Assembly (NCBI GenBank): GCA_033064195.1
Contig: JARBJD010000097.1
Span: forward strand, 62,001 to 126,000
DNA from: Blattamonas nauphoetae
Lineage: Eukaryota; Preaxostyla; Oxymonadida
Direction: 5' to 3'
DNA: 64,000 nt
Part shown: positions 32,660-44,158 of the stretch, one piece after another
Layout: every line of letters starts with the position of its first letter
Position numbering within the stretch: the stretch's first letter is position 1
Translations under genes and position numbers: made by a program
The notes under the pieces: model-generated
Database searches by the model: none
What the model saw: only the letters and a program-made list of their open reading frames with translations
What the model was told of the DNA's origin: nothing

Positions 32660-33700
32660 ACTCGCTTCCCTCGCTGCACGCCACTCTGCACTCGCTTCCC
32701 TTGCTGCACGCCACTCTGCACTCGCTTCCCTCGCTCCACGCCTCTCTGCACTCGCTTCCCTCGCCCACGCCTCTCTGCACCCCGCTTCCCTTGCTGCACG
32801 CCTCTGCACTCGCTTCCCTTGCTGCACGCCACTCTGCACTCCGCTTCCCTCGCTCCATGCCTCTGCACTCGCTTCCCTCGCTCCACGCCTCTCTGCACTC
32901 GCTTCCCTTTGCTGCACGCCACTCTGCACCCCGCTTCCCTTGCTGCACGCCACTCTGCACTCGCTTCCCTCGCTCCTTGCACTCGCTTCCCTCGCTCCAC
33001 ACCTCTCTGCACTCGCTTTCCTCGCTCCACGCCTCTCTGCACTCCGCTTCCCTCGCTCCATGCCTCTGCACCGCTTCCCTTGCTGCACGCCTCTGCACCC
33101 CGCTTCCTCGCTCCACGCCTCTCTGCACTCCGCTTCCCTCGCTCCACGCCTCTGCACTCGCTTTCCTCGCTCCACGCCTCTCTGCACTCGCTTCCCTCGC
33201 TCCACGCCTCTCTGCACTCGCTTCCCTTGCTGCACGCCACTCTGCACTCCGCTTCCCTCGCTCCACGCCACTCTGCACTCCGCTTCCCTCGCTCCACGCA
33301 CTCGCTTCCCTCGCTCCACACCTCTCTGCACTCCGCTTTCCTCGCTCCATGCCCTCTGCACCCCGCTTCCCTCGCTCCACGCCTCTCTGCACTCGCTTCC
33401 CTCGCTCCACGCCTCTCTGCACTCGCTTTCCTCGCTCCACGCCTCTCTGCACTCCGCTTCCCTCGCTCCACGCCTCTCTGCACTCGCTTCCCTCGCTCCA
33501 CGCCTCTCTGCACTCGCTTCCCTCGCTCCATGCCTCTCTGCACTCGCTTCCCTTGCTGCACGCCACTCTGCACTCGCTTTCCTCGCTCCATGCCTCTCTG
33601 CACTCGCGTCCCTCGCTTCACGCCACTCTGCACTCGCTTCCCTCGCTGCACGCCTCTCTGCACTCGCTTTCCTCGCTCCACGCCTCTCTGCACCTGCCTT
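32660..33700. repeat. 30-bp minisatellite, about 34 copies
   Basis: Unit tgcactcgct + tccctcgctc + cacgcctctc, alternating with a variant reading ttgctgcacgccactc, and with scattered 1-bp length changes (actccgc for actcgc). Long frames on both strands here are repeat artefacts. Confidence 0.95.
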
Positions 33701-36158
33701 ACCTACCGCAACCCAAACGTATCCTGACATCTCATTCTCAGCTCGGAGATCCTATTAGCTTCTGATGTCCGTCTCTTCGAGACTTGATCTTTTCTTTTCA
33801 TTTCTGCCTTGAAACTTCTTCATTTCGTCTTATTTCTCGTTTCACTTTCTCCAAATCATTTCTTCATTCCCATCCTCGAGATCTCAAATCCTTACTCTCT
33901 CCACATTCTCACATCCACTCGTGAATCTCACAACAATCTCTAAATTGAATCTTGGTTTTACCCATTTCGCACGCTTCGCCACAATTCGAATGACAGACTT
34001 TCCCGGCTTGGACGCGCTTTTTTATACCTGTTACACCCCTTTGCACTTCTGCACCTTAACAAGTCTTTTTCCAGCTGATGGAGGCCCCGGAGCAAGATCC
34101 GACCGAGAAAATGTCAATCACTGTGATCGCACGCCAGATACCCACTATGGCCGTGCATCATCCTTTCAAATTGCTCACCCCAATGTCCCAAACCCGCCCG
34201 TGATCTCGAACTCGTCATTTTGTAAATTCATACCCTCTGACCACCTCCACACCACCCAACAGTTGGATTACTCACACGTGCCACTCTACACACTTCACCC
34301 TTTCAATGTCCCTGCATATTCATTTTTAATACCCCCCTCCACCGACCAGACCCTATTCACTGTCCAGATCGGGTCGTGAACGCACAGGTCGAACACCTAA
34401 CATCTCCCAACCATCTCCTCCATCGCCCAATCTCCTATCCACACTGACGAAACAAACAACCTACCCTCTCTGCAGCCTACACCCTCGCAACATCGACAGG
34501 ACCGCAACAAAACTGCACTACCTGAAATCATCGTCCGCACCGAATCGGTCTTTCCGCTCCCATTCAACAACAAAGCTAATCCACTCTCCCAGTTGACAAT
34601 CTCAAACGAGATCCTTGGTGGAATGGGGAACCAGATCTCACTATTTACCAAGTATCCACCGTCAACCACCGACCAACCTCCCAAGCTGCCTAAGCACCCT
34701 GCACATATTCACAACCCACTCAACTGCTATCAAACATGGAGAAAGAGGAGGAGGCCCTTCCACCACCACCAAAAGTCGGAAGGAAGACTCAGAAGGATGA
34801 ATGCACGAAAATCGGGCAATGCAGAGTATTGGGATGGTTCACTGGATAGAACAAGAACACAAAACAGTCAAGGAAATCGGAATGAACCAAACCAACTGGA
34901 AAGAAGAAGGATAAAGAGGACAAGGAAGAGGAAGTTGAGAAGAGAAAAACTGTAGAAGTACAGGACAGATCCGAAACACTAGAACCACCAGAAGCACATC
35001 AACCACATCTTGAAGCAGGAACTATCTCAGAACCACTATCGGACATTCAAGAGGAATCACAAAATGAAAAGATCCCGAGAGATTGGGATTCATATGGAGA
35101 CACAATCGCAGAAACAAACAAAGCACAAGAAGAGAAAGAGAAAACACTAGTGAAGGAAGCGAAAACAGAATTGAAGGAGGAAAATGATCAATTGACGAGA
35201 AATGAAGACACTAAAGAAACGACCATCGACTCAGACACCCAGCCATATCATCCCCTCAATAACCTGTCCAATCTGCTTCCAGCGATCCTACCTGTCCTGA
35301 ACTCACATCAGAACAAACAGATACCTTCATCTAAACCAAAGAAGAACATGAAGATCCCAACTCACGCTAAATAGAGAACGGAGGCAGAACAAGACATTAT
35401 CATTGATTGTGTGGAGTGGTCGTTGGCTCGTTTTGACTGTCATTCAGTCACGACAGTTCAGACCGTAAACCGCCACTCTCTCGCTCGCCTTATCTCTTTC
35501 ACACGCCACTCTCTTCTTGAGCTGCCCGAGGTGAAGGGAATGGGGATGGCTGATGAATTGGAATGGCTGTGTCGGGTAGAGTTCATTTTGACTTGTGCGA
35601 AGCTGTATCCAAAGCAAAGGACGAAAGTGGGACTCTTGAGGCAGATCTCGTCGATATCAAACCACAACACACGCAGACGAGATTAGACGCTGAGCAGCTA
35701 CGGCAGGACGAGTGGGAGATCGTCGTCAAGTCAATTCTCCACACCCACACATTTCCAACTTCAGAAGCTCCAAACTGGAAGTGTGCATCTTTCTCGTGAA
35801 TCCATTTCACTGTATTGGTTCCATGAACATTTTTTCTAAAACTGTGCACATAACTCATGACTAAGTTGTCTTTCGGGCCAATAAAACGTATCGATTTGAG
35901 ATGACGAAATAGAGAGCATAATCATAAAAAAGACTATTGAGAACTCATTCATTCTTGACAACGATGTATTCGACAACTTTTGAAATCGAAAAAACGGCCC
36001 CGTAAGAAAATGTCATAAAAAGATACGATTATGGTTGGATCAGACCACATCCCGAGACTGAACAAATTTGCAGATCAGAACGTCCGGAATCTTCATTTAG
36101 AAATGTAAACAATGTGAATTTGTGAAGGATTAAAGGATATTCGAAAATCGAAATGTCA
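33701..36158. other. Right interior of the insertion, with one charged open stretch
   Basis: Mostly non-coding. From 34887 to 35374 a plus-strand frame is open for about 160 codons and is very rich in Glu, Lys and Asp (KKKDKEDKEEEVEKR, IPRDWDSYGDTIAE, TELKEENDQLTRNED), ending PKKNMKIPTHAK and a TAG. It has no ATG at its start, so it would have to be an internal exon or a remnant. A short ATG-started frame (MEKEEEALPPPPKVGRK) lies at about 34,736. Unrecognised. Confidence 0.4.
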
Positions 36159-36183
36159 CTCGAACTTTTTCCGTTACGATCTC

Positions 36184-36196
36184 TGATGTCAAAAAT
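36184..36196 (-). repeat. Right terminal inverted repeat of the 10.76-kb insertion
   Basis: TGATGTCAAAAAT on the plus strand, the exact inverse complement of 25436-25448. Confidence 0.7.
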
Positions 36197-36220
36197 TTCA
36201 ACCCACCTGTTCCACCAGCT

Positions 36221-37548
36221 GTGCCCGACTCGCCGAACGCTCGGATCGTACGAGATGATAATGAGGATGACAAGTCAAAGCTTGTCTCTGGAAGACTCAG
36301 AGGAAGGAAGACAAAGACTCCCACCAGGACTGGTGGGAGTCGGTTTCCATCAGATCAGAACGAAGCCGGAGAACACTTCTTTAGTCAGCTCAGAGTTGTA
36401 GCCAAGATAGACGAGAAGGCAGCAGACAGATTTCTCCCACAAACCCGCGACGCTCGAAGGAAGTGGAGGAGAGCATTCACGTTGTTGGACGAGTTTGCGG
36501 ACGAACGGGGAATCTCTGACGAGGAGTTCGTTCACGGCGAAGGAGTCGAAGCTCACATGTTGAACTTCACGAACTGGTTGTTTGATCAGTTCGGAGAGAA
36601 GAGGTCCACAATGGACATTGCTACTACTGTTCGCTCCACTTTGTGTCTCCTCAACCCAGGGACTCTTCGGGAAGACTCGCCCACATGGAAGAAATGCCAA
36701 AAGGAAATCAACAAGAGGACCACTGCACCACCAAAGAGAAAGTATGATGTCATGTGGGACATTGAAACGTTATTCAAGTGGGCGGGGAGAGCAGATGGAG
36801 AACAGAGCATAACTTCGCGCGTCAGCAGAGAAGAACACTCGCCTTGGTAATGGCTTTCACGTGTTTGAGACAAGCGGAGCTGCAAAGGCTCTCATGGGGA
36901 GATGTGACGTGGAAGCTAGACGTGGAGCCACCGAGAGCGGAATTACTCATGTCAGTCAAGCAGAACACCGACAAGAAGGTCTACAGAACAGTAACAGACA
37001 TTCGCCAGAAGTCAATTTCCCCGTTCTGCGCACTCAACGACCACCAACAACGAGTTCTCACACTCTTCAATTCAAAAGCGAACTGCCAGCATGACTCACT
37101 CCCGCCAACAATGCCAGTCTGGGTTGATGAAGCGACTCTCCAGAGACTATCTACCCAGCGGATTCGGGAAGAAACGAAAGCAATCCTGCAAGAGTTAGGA
37201 CTCCCTTCGATCTATGGAGGCTATACAATCAAACATGCGATGATCTCGTATCTGAGATCCGTACAAGGGATGGATTGGGTGGACATCAACGCATTGGTCG
37301 GGTGGAATATCAACTCGACCGCCGCCCAGACGTGGTACAACATCCGAGTCGCGGACAGAGCAGACCTCCAGACTCGGATCGCAGACCAGCTGAATCTGCA
37401 GAACGCTGACAACACGGTAGGCCCTGGCAAGCAGAACAGACAAATTCCAACTTGTGATACTCATGCTGAGCGAGAGCCCTGTGTGGATAACAGGCTCATC
37501 GCTTCAGCTGGAGCCTGTATTCCCACACAGTGCTCTCGCTCAGAGTAG
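36221..37548 (+). pseudogene. Tyrosine recombinase region of the fossil DIRS-type element
   Basis: Recombinase family blocks are visible: FTCLRQAELQRLSW (first Arg block), GYTIKHAMISYLRSV (His/Arg region) and AAQTWYNIRVADR (with the Tyr). The N-terminal half (LDEFADERGISDEEF and FTNWLFDQFG) fits the core-binding domain. About one break. The 3' end runs into the internal complementary region, as in other DIRS elements. Confidence 0.85.
37458..37547 (+). repeat. Internal complementary region of the DIRS-type element
   Basis: The first half is the inverse complement of the outer left terminal repeat (catgctgagcgagagccctg...), and the second half (ctgtattcccacacagtgct) is the inverse complement of the outer right terminal repeat. 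This head-to-head fusion of the two ends is diagnostic of DIRS elements. Confidence 0.9.
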
Positions 37549-37935
37549 CCGGCAGATACTCTGGTGTGTGGTCGACTCCACCCAAGATCCAGCTCCTCGT
37601 TTTCTGTCTTTATTTTACTCACATCCCATCTTTCCAGTTTTCAGTCTAATCTTCATTTCCTTTTCGACACTAAACTGTTTGTTCGTTCACAATTCTCGCT
37701 CTCAGCAAGGCGATGCCTCCCTCAGTTGAGTGTCTTCGGACCCACTGAGGCTGCCTTGTGCATCCTCGAACTATGCGCTCAATGTTTTCCTTCCTTCACC
37801 CACACAGGTCGGTTGAGCAAGGAACATCAGCGCTGATTCCAGGAAGCCAACGCAAAATAATCTGGCCAAGCTCCCGAACAAGGAGAAGCCCTCGCAGTTT
37901 GATTCATTCGATTCTCATTCTTCGGTGTATATCCA

Positions 37936-37994
37936 CCGACCCCATAAACACCTCACGTACTCATGCTGAGCGAGAGCACTGTGTGGGAATACAG
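37936..37994 (+). repeat. Right inverted terminal repeat of the DIRS-type element
   Basis: Starts ccgaccccataaacacctca, the inverse complement of the inner left repeat, and ends gtgtgggaatacag, which matches the second half of the internal complementary region. Confidence 0.9.
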
Positions 37995-39820
37995 ATGACA
38001 GAAAGGATATTGCTAAATAGACGACTCACATCGAACTGTGGAGATAGTGATGTTGGGGATGGTTGGAGACAAAGAACGAGACAGAATTGAGCTCGAGCCC
38101 AACCTGAATCAACCAAAACCCTGGAAGATGCTGATTCAGTTGTCAAAATGATGAACAATCTGACGAACGCAGTCAAGCACTAACTCCCAAGTCCAGGTTG
38201 TATCGGACAGTTCCTATGAACAGTGTCGAGGGTGCAAGTGATGGGAACTTGGTGTCCTCGAAGCGGGAAGCAGGAGAACGGAGGAGTGTGGAAGGAAGGA
38301 GGAGAGAGAGGAAGACGACAGAGGGGTTTGTGTTGAGCGAGTGAGACTCGGAGGGAAGGAGAGAAGAATGTGGCGAGGATTTGGGCTCTGAGGTCGATGG
38401 AGGGAGCGATGAGGAGAGAGAGCGTTGAAGAAGGAAGGGACTAAGTGTGGCTGAAGCTTCTCTGTGTTGTGATAATGGTTCAGAAGCTGCAGAAAGGCGA
38501 AAGAAGAAGAACAACCGAAGATGATTCTCATGAAGGCGATGACGAAAGGACTTCGCCATTTCATCAACGTACTCTCGTTGCTTTCCAAACAGGAGCCATC
38601 CCCTTCTCCACACCCGCTCGAGCCATCTGTCTTCTTGGGGCTTGTTGAGAAGACCACATCTCTGATTCCCACTCGAGAATCGAACAAACTCCACAAAACG
38701 ATCAACCACACAACAAACTCTCAATTTTGTGATTGTTTTCGCATTCATTCTCACGCAACATCACAAATCCGGCACCCGACCCAACTTTCGAGCCAACCGA
38801 TCGCTCGACACCAGCGACCGCATTCCTCTGCCATGCACACCACGTTGAGCCTACCAAACCTGCATTCATCCGACTTCAGATTTGTTGAGAATTCACCTTC
38901 CCAATCAACTGCCCTTTTGCCCGCTTTCTTGGGGACTGCAGCTGAAAGCGATTTTTCGAAGATTATTCTGAATCAGGATTCTTCGTTATGTCTGCACGCT
39001 TCATCGGTACTGCTGGTGTTGTGTTCGTCGAAGTGGATGATCGATCTCGACTGACCCCAACGAAGCGGCACGTTTCTTGTCGAGCTCACACACTCTTCCC
39101 TTTGTGCGCTCGAACTGAGAGGGAAGACGGAAGACGCACTGAAATATCCGACGAACCACTCCCACTTCTCCCTTTTCTACCTCGTCCATTCTGATCACTC
39201 CTCACTTTTTGGATCGATTGTCGAATCCTCGTCCTTCCTGGAAAGATAACCCAGTTCATATTGTCTTCCTCATTCGCTCTGGCTCTCACAGTCTGTTATA
39301 CTTCGAAACCTTCAGTTTCAACATCATCCTTCTTCAGATGGTTCGGAACGGAGAGGTTGGTGGTGGGGAAGAGTCGAGGAAAGTCGACTCAGTTCAACGA
39401 AAAAATCAGAACCATCCAAAGCCAGCAGCCAGGATGAAGAACACACCAATACGAAAGAGATTAACAATCTTGCTCATCGAAAACTGACAAATAAAACAAG
39501 AAAGTTCCAAACAAAGAATCACCATCTCCCACTCCAACCAAAAAGAATCATGACCTGTGTCATTTGGATGAGTGAACGAGGTTTCAAAGCAATGTCTGAG
39601 ATGAGAAGAGGCGAACTGGTGTGTGAACGTGTGAGGATTGATGAAAACCAGTCAGTTTGGTGATATGAAACGCAATGCTGATGGGATGTGACGAACTATG
39701 TGTCGACAGTGTGTGAATGCACGAATGAAGATGAAAATGCAGATATGTGAAAATGAAGATGCTATCGAATGAAGAAGGGTGTGGTTTGCTTGGTTGTGAA
39801 ATCGGTGGATTGAAGGGGAA
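37995..39820. other. Gene-poor region with a duplicated relic
   Basis: About 38,775-39,165 is homologous to about 54,815-55,140 in the family array (shared words: gctcgacaccagcga, gatttttcgaagatt / gattttcgaagatt, ctgctggtgt, gtcgaagtggatga, tccgacgaaccc). The segment contains short protein-like phrases (SDFSKIILNQDSSLCLHASS) and may be a piece of a decayed ARM-like gene. A second patch near 38,535-38,720 (TKGLRHFINVLSLLSKQEP, FLGLVEKTTSLIP) is also coding-like but short. No intact gene seen. Confidence 0.5.
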
Positions 39821-42800
39821 TCAAATCTTTGACATCGCATTCCCTTCCTTCTTATTCGATGGTTCAGGAACGCTGTTCAGTTCGTCCAGTTGCGATAGAA
39901 CTTCTTTCAATGATGGGCGTTGTGATGGGTCAAGCGAGAGGCAGGGAAGGATGATCGCTTCCATCGACGAACTTATTTTCTCCATCAGAGGCTTCTCGTC
40001 CGATGCCAGTCGACGCTGAGCTGTCGCTCCATCAACTTCCCCGAACGGAACAGAACCAGTCTCAATTTCCCACAAGACCAGGCCAAGACTAAAAACTGCC
40101 CCGTGGTCTGCATTCTCAAGAGTCGGTTTCCAATTCTCCTGCAACACTTCGGGCGCCATCCATCGCTGTCCATCTTCCGATGTCTTCATCCCTCCTGAAA
40201 CAATCCCACTCTCTCCCAAACCAACACTCTGCCTCTCTCGCGTCTTCAGACTCACGCGATCACTCGTGTCGAACAGAACCCAATGCGGTGACAATCGAGT
40301 CAAAACATCTGCCATCACTTTCATCTCAACCAGACTCACAAGACCACGAGCAATCCCTGATCCCACTTTTCCTTTCTCCACAAATCGCGCCGAGTGAGCA
40401 TTGTGAAGAGCGTTGAACAGCGTGTCTGTCTCCACTGCCACTGAACGCTCCATGTTCTCGTTGCACACAATCACCTCCACACACGACTGAACTGGTGGAA
40501 TCACCTCGTCACTCCCAAATATTGTCTCCCCAAACGAGCTTCTTTGTTTCTCTTTGGCGGATGAAACTGAAGAGATCGCGCTGTTTGATTGGTCTGTGAT
40601 TGAATTGTGCTCTTCCATCTTCTCTTCCTCTTCAACTTCCCCTCCTGACGACATCTCTTCGTTCTTCAAAAGTTCATTCCGAGTTGAGTGCCGCTTTCGA
40701 CGCAAGCAGACACACACAACGATCATCACTGAAACAAGGAGGGCACACGACAGAGAAATGATCACAGCAATCCACCATTTCGATTCCGTTCCTCCAAGCG
40801 ATTTGTTTCCCGAACTCAATCCAGACACAACCATCCAATTCGAAGTTCGCTCTCCATTTCCAAACACAAGACGACCTCGCCATTCCATCTTCTTGTTCAA
40901 TCCCGGAACTTCCGATTCTGGGAAAGGAATGATGATTTCGGTTTCGTTCCAATGTGTCGTTGTTGATGTTGACAGATCAACAAGCTCGCTTTTCCCATCC
41001 ACACTCTTTGATGAATCCCACTCAAACACTTCCAACGACAATCCACACGGCATCAGTGTCTTCCCAACCACTTTCACTCTCCGTTTCCCATTCTTGTCTA
41101 TCTCCACTGTCGATTCTGTCGAGTTCAGCGTTGGCACGAAGAGTGGTGTACGAACAATGTCTTCATCTCCTTCGATTGTGCATTCCGACACATCAAACCA
41201 AGCAGAGGGGGAATTCTTCGTCCCATCACCCTTCGTCAGGCTGTCCATCACAATCCTTCCCTCTCCCTCGCAGTGGATGTTCTGTCGAGCGGAGGGGAAG
41301 TCGGCGATGGATGGTCCGTTTTGAGCAAATTCACTTTTGGTGATGTTCAGCTTCCCTCCTCTCATCCAGATTCCTCCAACCACAATCTCTCTCATCGTCA
41401 CACCATTCAGTTCTGTGTCTGTCTCGATCAGCTCAATCAATCCCCTCGACCATCCACAAATCAATCCATCCTCGCTGTTCATCTTGATTGGTCGTGTTCC
41501 TTCAATCGAGCAGAATCGAATCACAAATGTCCCTTTCGAGGCTGACACAAGCTTGAATGTCGAGACTGACAAGTCGGCTGTGATTGTGAGAAATGACATT
41601 CTGCACAGTCCTCCCTCCTCCACTGACACGAGGGTTGATGATTGTTGTGATGAGGATGGGCTGGCTCGAAGGGTGACTGGCTCAGCTTGTGACGAAATCA
41701 GAGTGAATGGGACGCGATGGGTGACGATGAGAGGAGAAGAGAGGTCAACTGAGTCCACAATTCGCATCGTGGTGTCCAAGATTCCGAGAGAAGTCGCTGT
41801 GCTCCACGCTGATTTGATTGCAGTGCAGCTTTCTACATCAGCTCCGCTCATCTCAAATCCTCCCCTTTCTTCATTCCCACAAACACACAGCGACAATTTC
41901 GACGGTTTTCGAGGTGTCGTGATCATCGTTTCGGGAATTAGGATGGTCTGCTTGTTCGAGTCTTCGAGTCTTGTGATCGAGTATTCTGAACCAAATCTGA
42001 GAGAACCACTCACCCCAAGTTCGATCACAGCACTTCGACCAAACGATGACGAACTGAACGACACTGCGAAAGAGAACGAATCATCCAGTGTCAGCAATCC
42101 AACTGTGTCACTCGGCAGATTCGACCCAAAAACATCAATCACGATCGACGTGTTCAGTGAACTCGCCATAACAACTTGAATTCTCGTGATCAGTGCTTCA
42201 TCTCGCGAAATCGGAGAGAATCGAGTCGGATGGAGGAGCAAGTCTGAAAAAAAAGAGCACCACCCCCGCCAATGGACGACAACGACTTTGTCGTACAATC
42301 CTCAAAAAGACAGTTGGACAACGCAGTGTTGGATGTTTCAGCATCCCAATTGGCGATGAACACGGCTCCTCCATACTGGCTTGTTTGAGAATCAAGAAAC
42401 ACGCAGTCAGAAATTGAGAGTGCTTGCATTTTCCAGAGATACAGTGACACCCCATGATTTCCATTGGACGAACATTTGACGAATGAGGATGAAGAGATGG
42501 CGACTGATGATTGAACAGTTGACTGATTGAAAAATAGAGCTCCGCCAACATGACCAGGTGCAGAACACAGTTCGAAGGAGCACGATGCTATCTCCAAGTC
42601 TGCTGATATTTGGTTGAGAGAGATTGCTCCGCCAAACAAATAGAGGTGTGTGCATCCCTTGAAAGTGCAGAGGGAGAAGAGGTGGAGAGTGTCGGCTGCT
42701 GTGACTTCTGTGCGAGTTGTGTGATGTTGGTTTGAATATTCAGTTGTCGTTGTTGTGCAGTGTGTGAAGGATGTGTTCGAGCACAGAACTGATCCTCCCA

Positions 42801-43856
42801 AATTCAGATCACGAATCCCTGTCCCACAAAGATGGTTCGTGCAGCATGAAACACAACTCCCAATCATCTTTTGACAAACCGACCAACAATTCCCAAAATC
42901 ACATTCTCCTTCATTCACATCGACATCGACACTTCCAGTTCCAGAGGAGCTCGTCGTGTTCAAAAGCAACGACGACGACAGTGTTGTCGTCATCCAACAC
43001 CCATCCGTCACAGTTTGTCCAAATCCACAAAAATCAAACAGCGCTCCACTTCCACCAATCAGACAAGCATCAGAAACTTCAAGATCAGATCCAGTCACAA
43101 ACATTTCCGTTTTCAGCAGCAATGATTCCTGATTGTGTGTCATCCAAGAATTAGACGTTTCTAGGCTCGTCAGAGGCAGAAGCGATGGGAAACACGATGA
43201 AGTATGCGAGCAGTCAATAATCGTGATCGAACTGCTTTTCCCAGAATCTCCTCCAACAAACACAAAAGGCCCACGTTCCCAGTTCGATATCAAAACACTC
43301 CCAACAATCCCAACACAAGATCCCCATATCCTTGCAATCGACCAACCACCTGATCCACATTCGAATCTCAGTTCAGACATCCATGTCGTGCAATTCGACA
43401 TCAGGAAAAGTGAATTTCCTCTGTCTTCCTTTGAATCCCAAAATCTGTCACAAATGATGGAAAGATTGTCGATTCCTTTCCATTCAGATTCAGCGTCATC
43501 GATGTCATTTCAACATTAGACACATGATATCGGCCATTCGGAAGCACTATGTCGAACTTTGTGTTCAGTTCACTGACCTTCGCAGTGTTTCTTTGCAGCA
43601 GGAGGAGTTTGTCCAACTCACCACGTAGAATCGAGGTTGTCCCGACAATCACAATGGAGAATTGGGCGATTCTTAATATAATGTTGCCAGCGTGGCAACT
43701 TCGATCTCCTTGTTGAAGGTTTGAATCACCATGTTTCTCCATCAAACGACTTTGATGTGTCAGATCATTAAACTTCGGTAGACAAATCTGGCCGACTCTC
43801 AGCGTCGTTCCGCCACCCAACTTCTTCGGATCGCTCTGAACTTCCCCACAGGCCAA
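39821..43856 (-). pseudogene. Decayed beta-helix/pseudokinase membrane protein gene
   Basis: Same architecture as the giant gene at 4.7-13.1 kb but shorter. Three open stretches (43401-43856, 42190-43401 and 39821-42298) read in order: an N-terminal part with DIVLPNGRYHVSNVEM; beta-helix units rich in Cys, Ser and Gly (CSFELCSAPGHVGGALFF, SNCLFEDCTT); then a beta-sandwich-like part (DDSFSFAVSFSSSSFG), a transmembrane helix (AVIISLSCALLVSVMIVVCVCL) followed by RRKR, and a kinase C-lobe (RWMAPEVL, HGAVFSLGLVLWEIE, DPSQRPSLKEV). The catalytic loop position reads LSPHWVLFD, without HRD. The frame changes at about 43,400-43,430 and again at about 42,200-42,270, where a T8 tract lies; no signal peptide is visible. 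A pseudogene, unless one of the changes is a sequence error or an intron I missed. Confidence 0.7.
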
Positions 43857-44158
43857 GGAACAAACCAGGTCGTCGGAAACTTCTCATTCACTATTTCTCG
43901 GGCGAAGTCGACACGAGTGAAAGAGATTCAGGATCTCACCACTCGCGTGTTGGTTGAAGGGGGATGCGAGGATCTCTTCACCTCGGCGGGTCTGGAAACA
44001 ACGTACCAGCTCCGATTCAGAGCAGCTATGAACCATCACTCGTCACCGTTCGATTTACGATGACGTCTCAGAACCTGATTGTCAATGGCACAGCAAGGAC
44101 ACTCTCCAAAAACCATGTTTTTTGGGATCCATATTTTATCGAAACCGAATTCAGATAG
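43782..44158 (+). pseudogene. Unrecognised broken coding-like patch
   Basis: Two overlapping plus-strand open stretches (about 43,782-44,062 and 43,964-44,158) have protein-like composition: ATQLLRIALNFPTGQG and KEIQDLTTRVLVEGG in the first; SLVTVRFTMTSQN and KNHVFWDPYFIETEF in the second. It overlaps the 5' end of the minus-strand beta-helix relic, whose beginning it may have replaced. Broken, about one break, origin unknown. Confidence 0.4.

Larger units (their letters stand above)
25436..36196. mobile_element. 10.76-kb insertion with 13-bp terminal inverted repeats, candidate DNA transposon
   Basis: ATTTTTGACATCA at 25436-25448 is repeated perfectly, inverted, at 36184-36196. A second shared block (GAAAAGTTCGAG at 25451-25462; GGAAAAAGTTCGAG inverted at 36159-36172) lies just inside at a slightly different offset. 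The segment sits exactly between the RNase H and recombinase parts of the DIRS element, and its removal restores a normal DIRS length. Inside are a minus-strand transposase-like gene (about 28-30.1 kb), four minisatellites and several coding-like patches. No target-site duplication is certain. It could be one large transposon that grew by repeat expansion, or a small one that took in other sequence. Confidence 0.7.
22533..37994 (+). mobile_element. Fossil DIRS-type tyrosine-recombinase retroelement, split by an insertion
   Basis: DIRS family. Parts in order: left inverted terminal repeat (22533-22611), Gag-like region, reverse transcriptase with RNase H, then a tyrosine recombinase, an internal complementary region (37458-37547) and the right inverted terminal repeat (37936-37994). 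The span is 15.46 kb, but 10.76 kb of that is a later insertion; without it the element would be about 4.7 kb, the usual DIRS size. The element is broken by the insertion and by about two further breaks in its coding parts. The terminal and internal repeats still match well and most frames remain open, so its age looks modest. Confidence 0.9.

Noticed and set aside
32583-33765. Six overlapping frames of 300-390 codons
   Set aside because: All are readings of the 30-bp minisatellite on either strand; none has sequence unique to it.
25436-36196. Polinton/Maverick-type element
   Set aside because: No DNA polymerase B, integrase, packaging ATPase, protease or capsid-like sequence seen, and the inverted ends are only 13 bp.
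36316-36341. Perfect 11-bp hairpin (GACTCCCACCA, loop GGAC, TGGTGGGAGTC) in the recombinase region
   Set aside because: Lies inside the coding part of the fossil DIRS-type element; short enough to be chance, with no sign of a regulatory role.
38173-38754. A 193-codon minus-strand frame
   Set aside because: Ser/Leu/Pro-rich without domain, and overlapped by equally open frames on the other strand; composition bias explains it.
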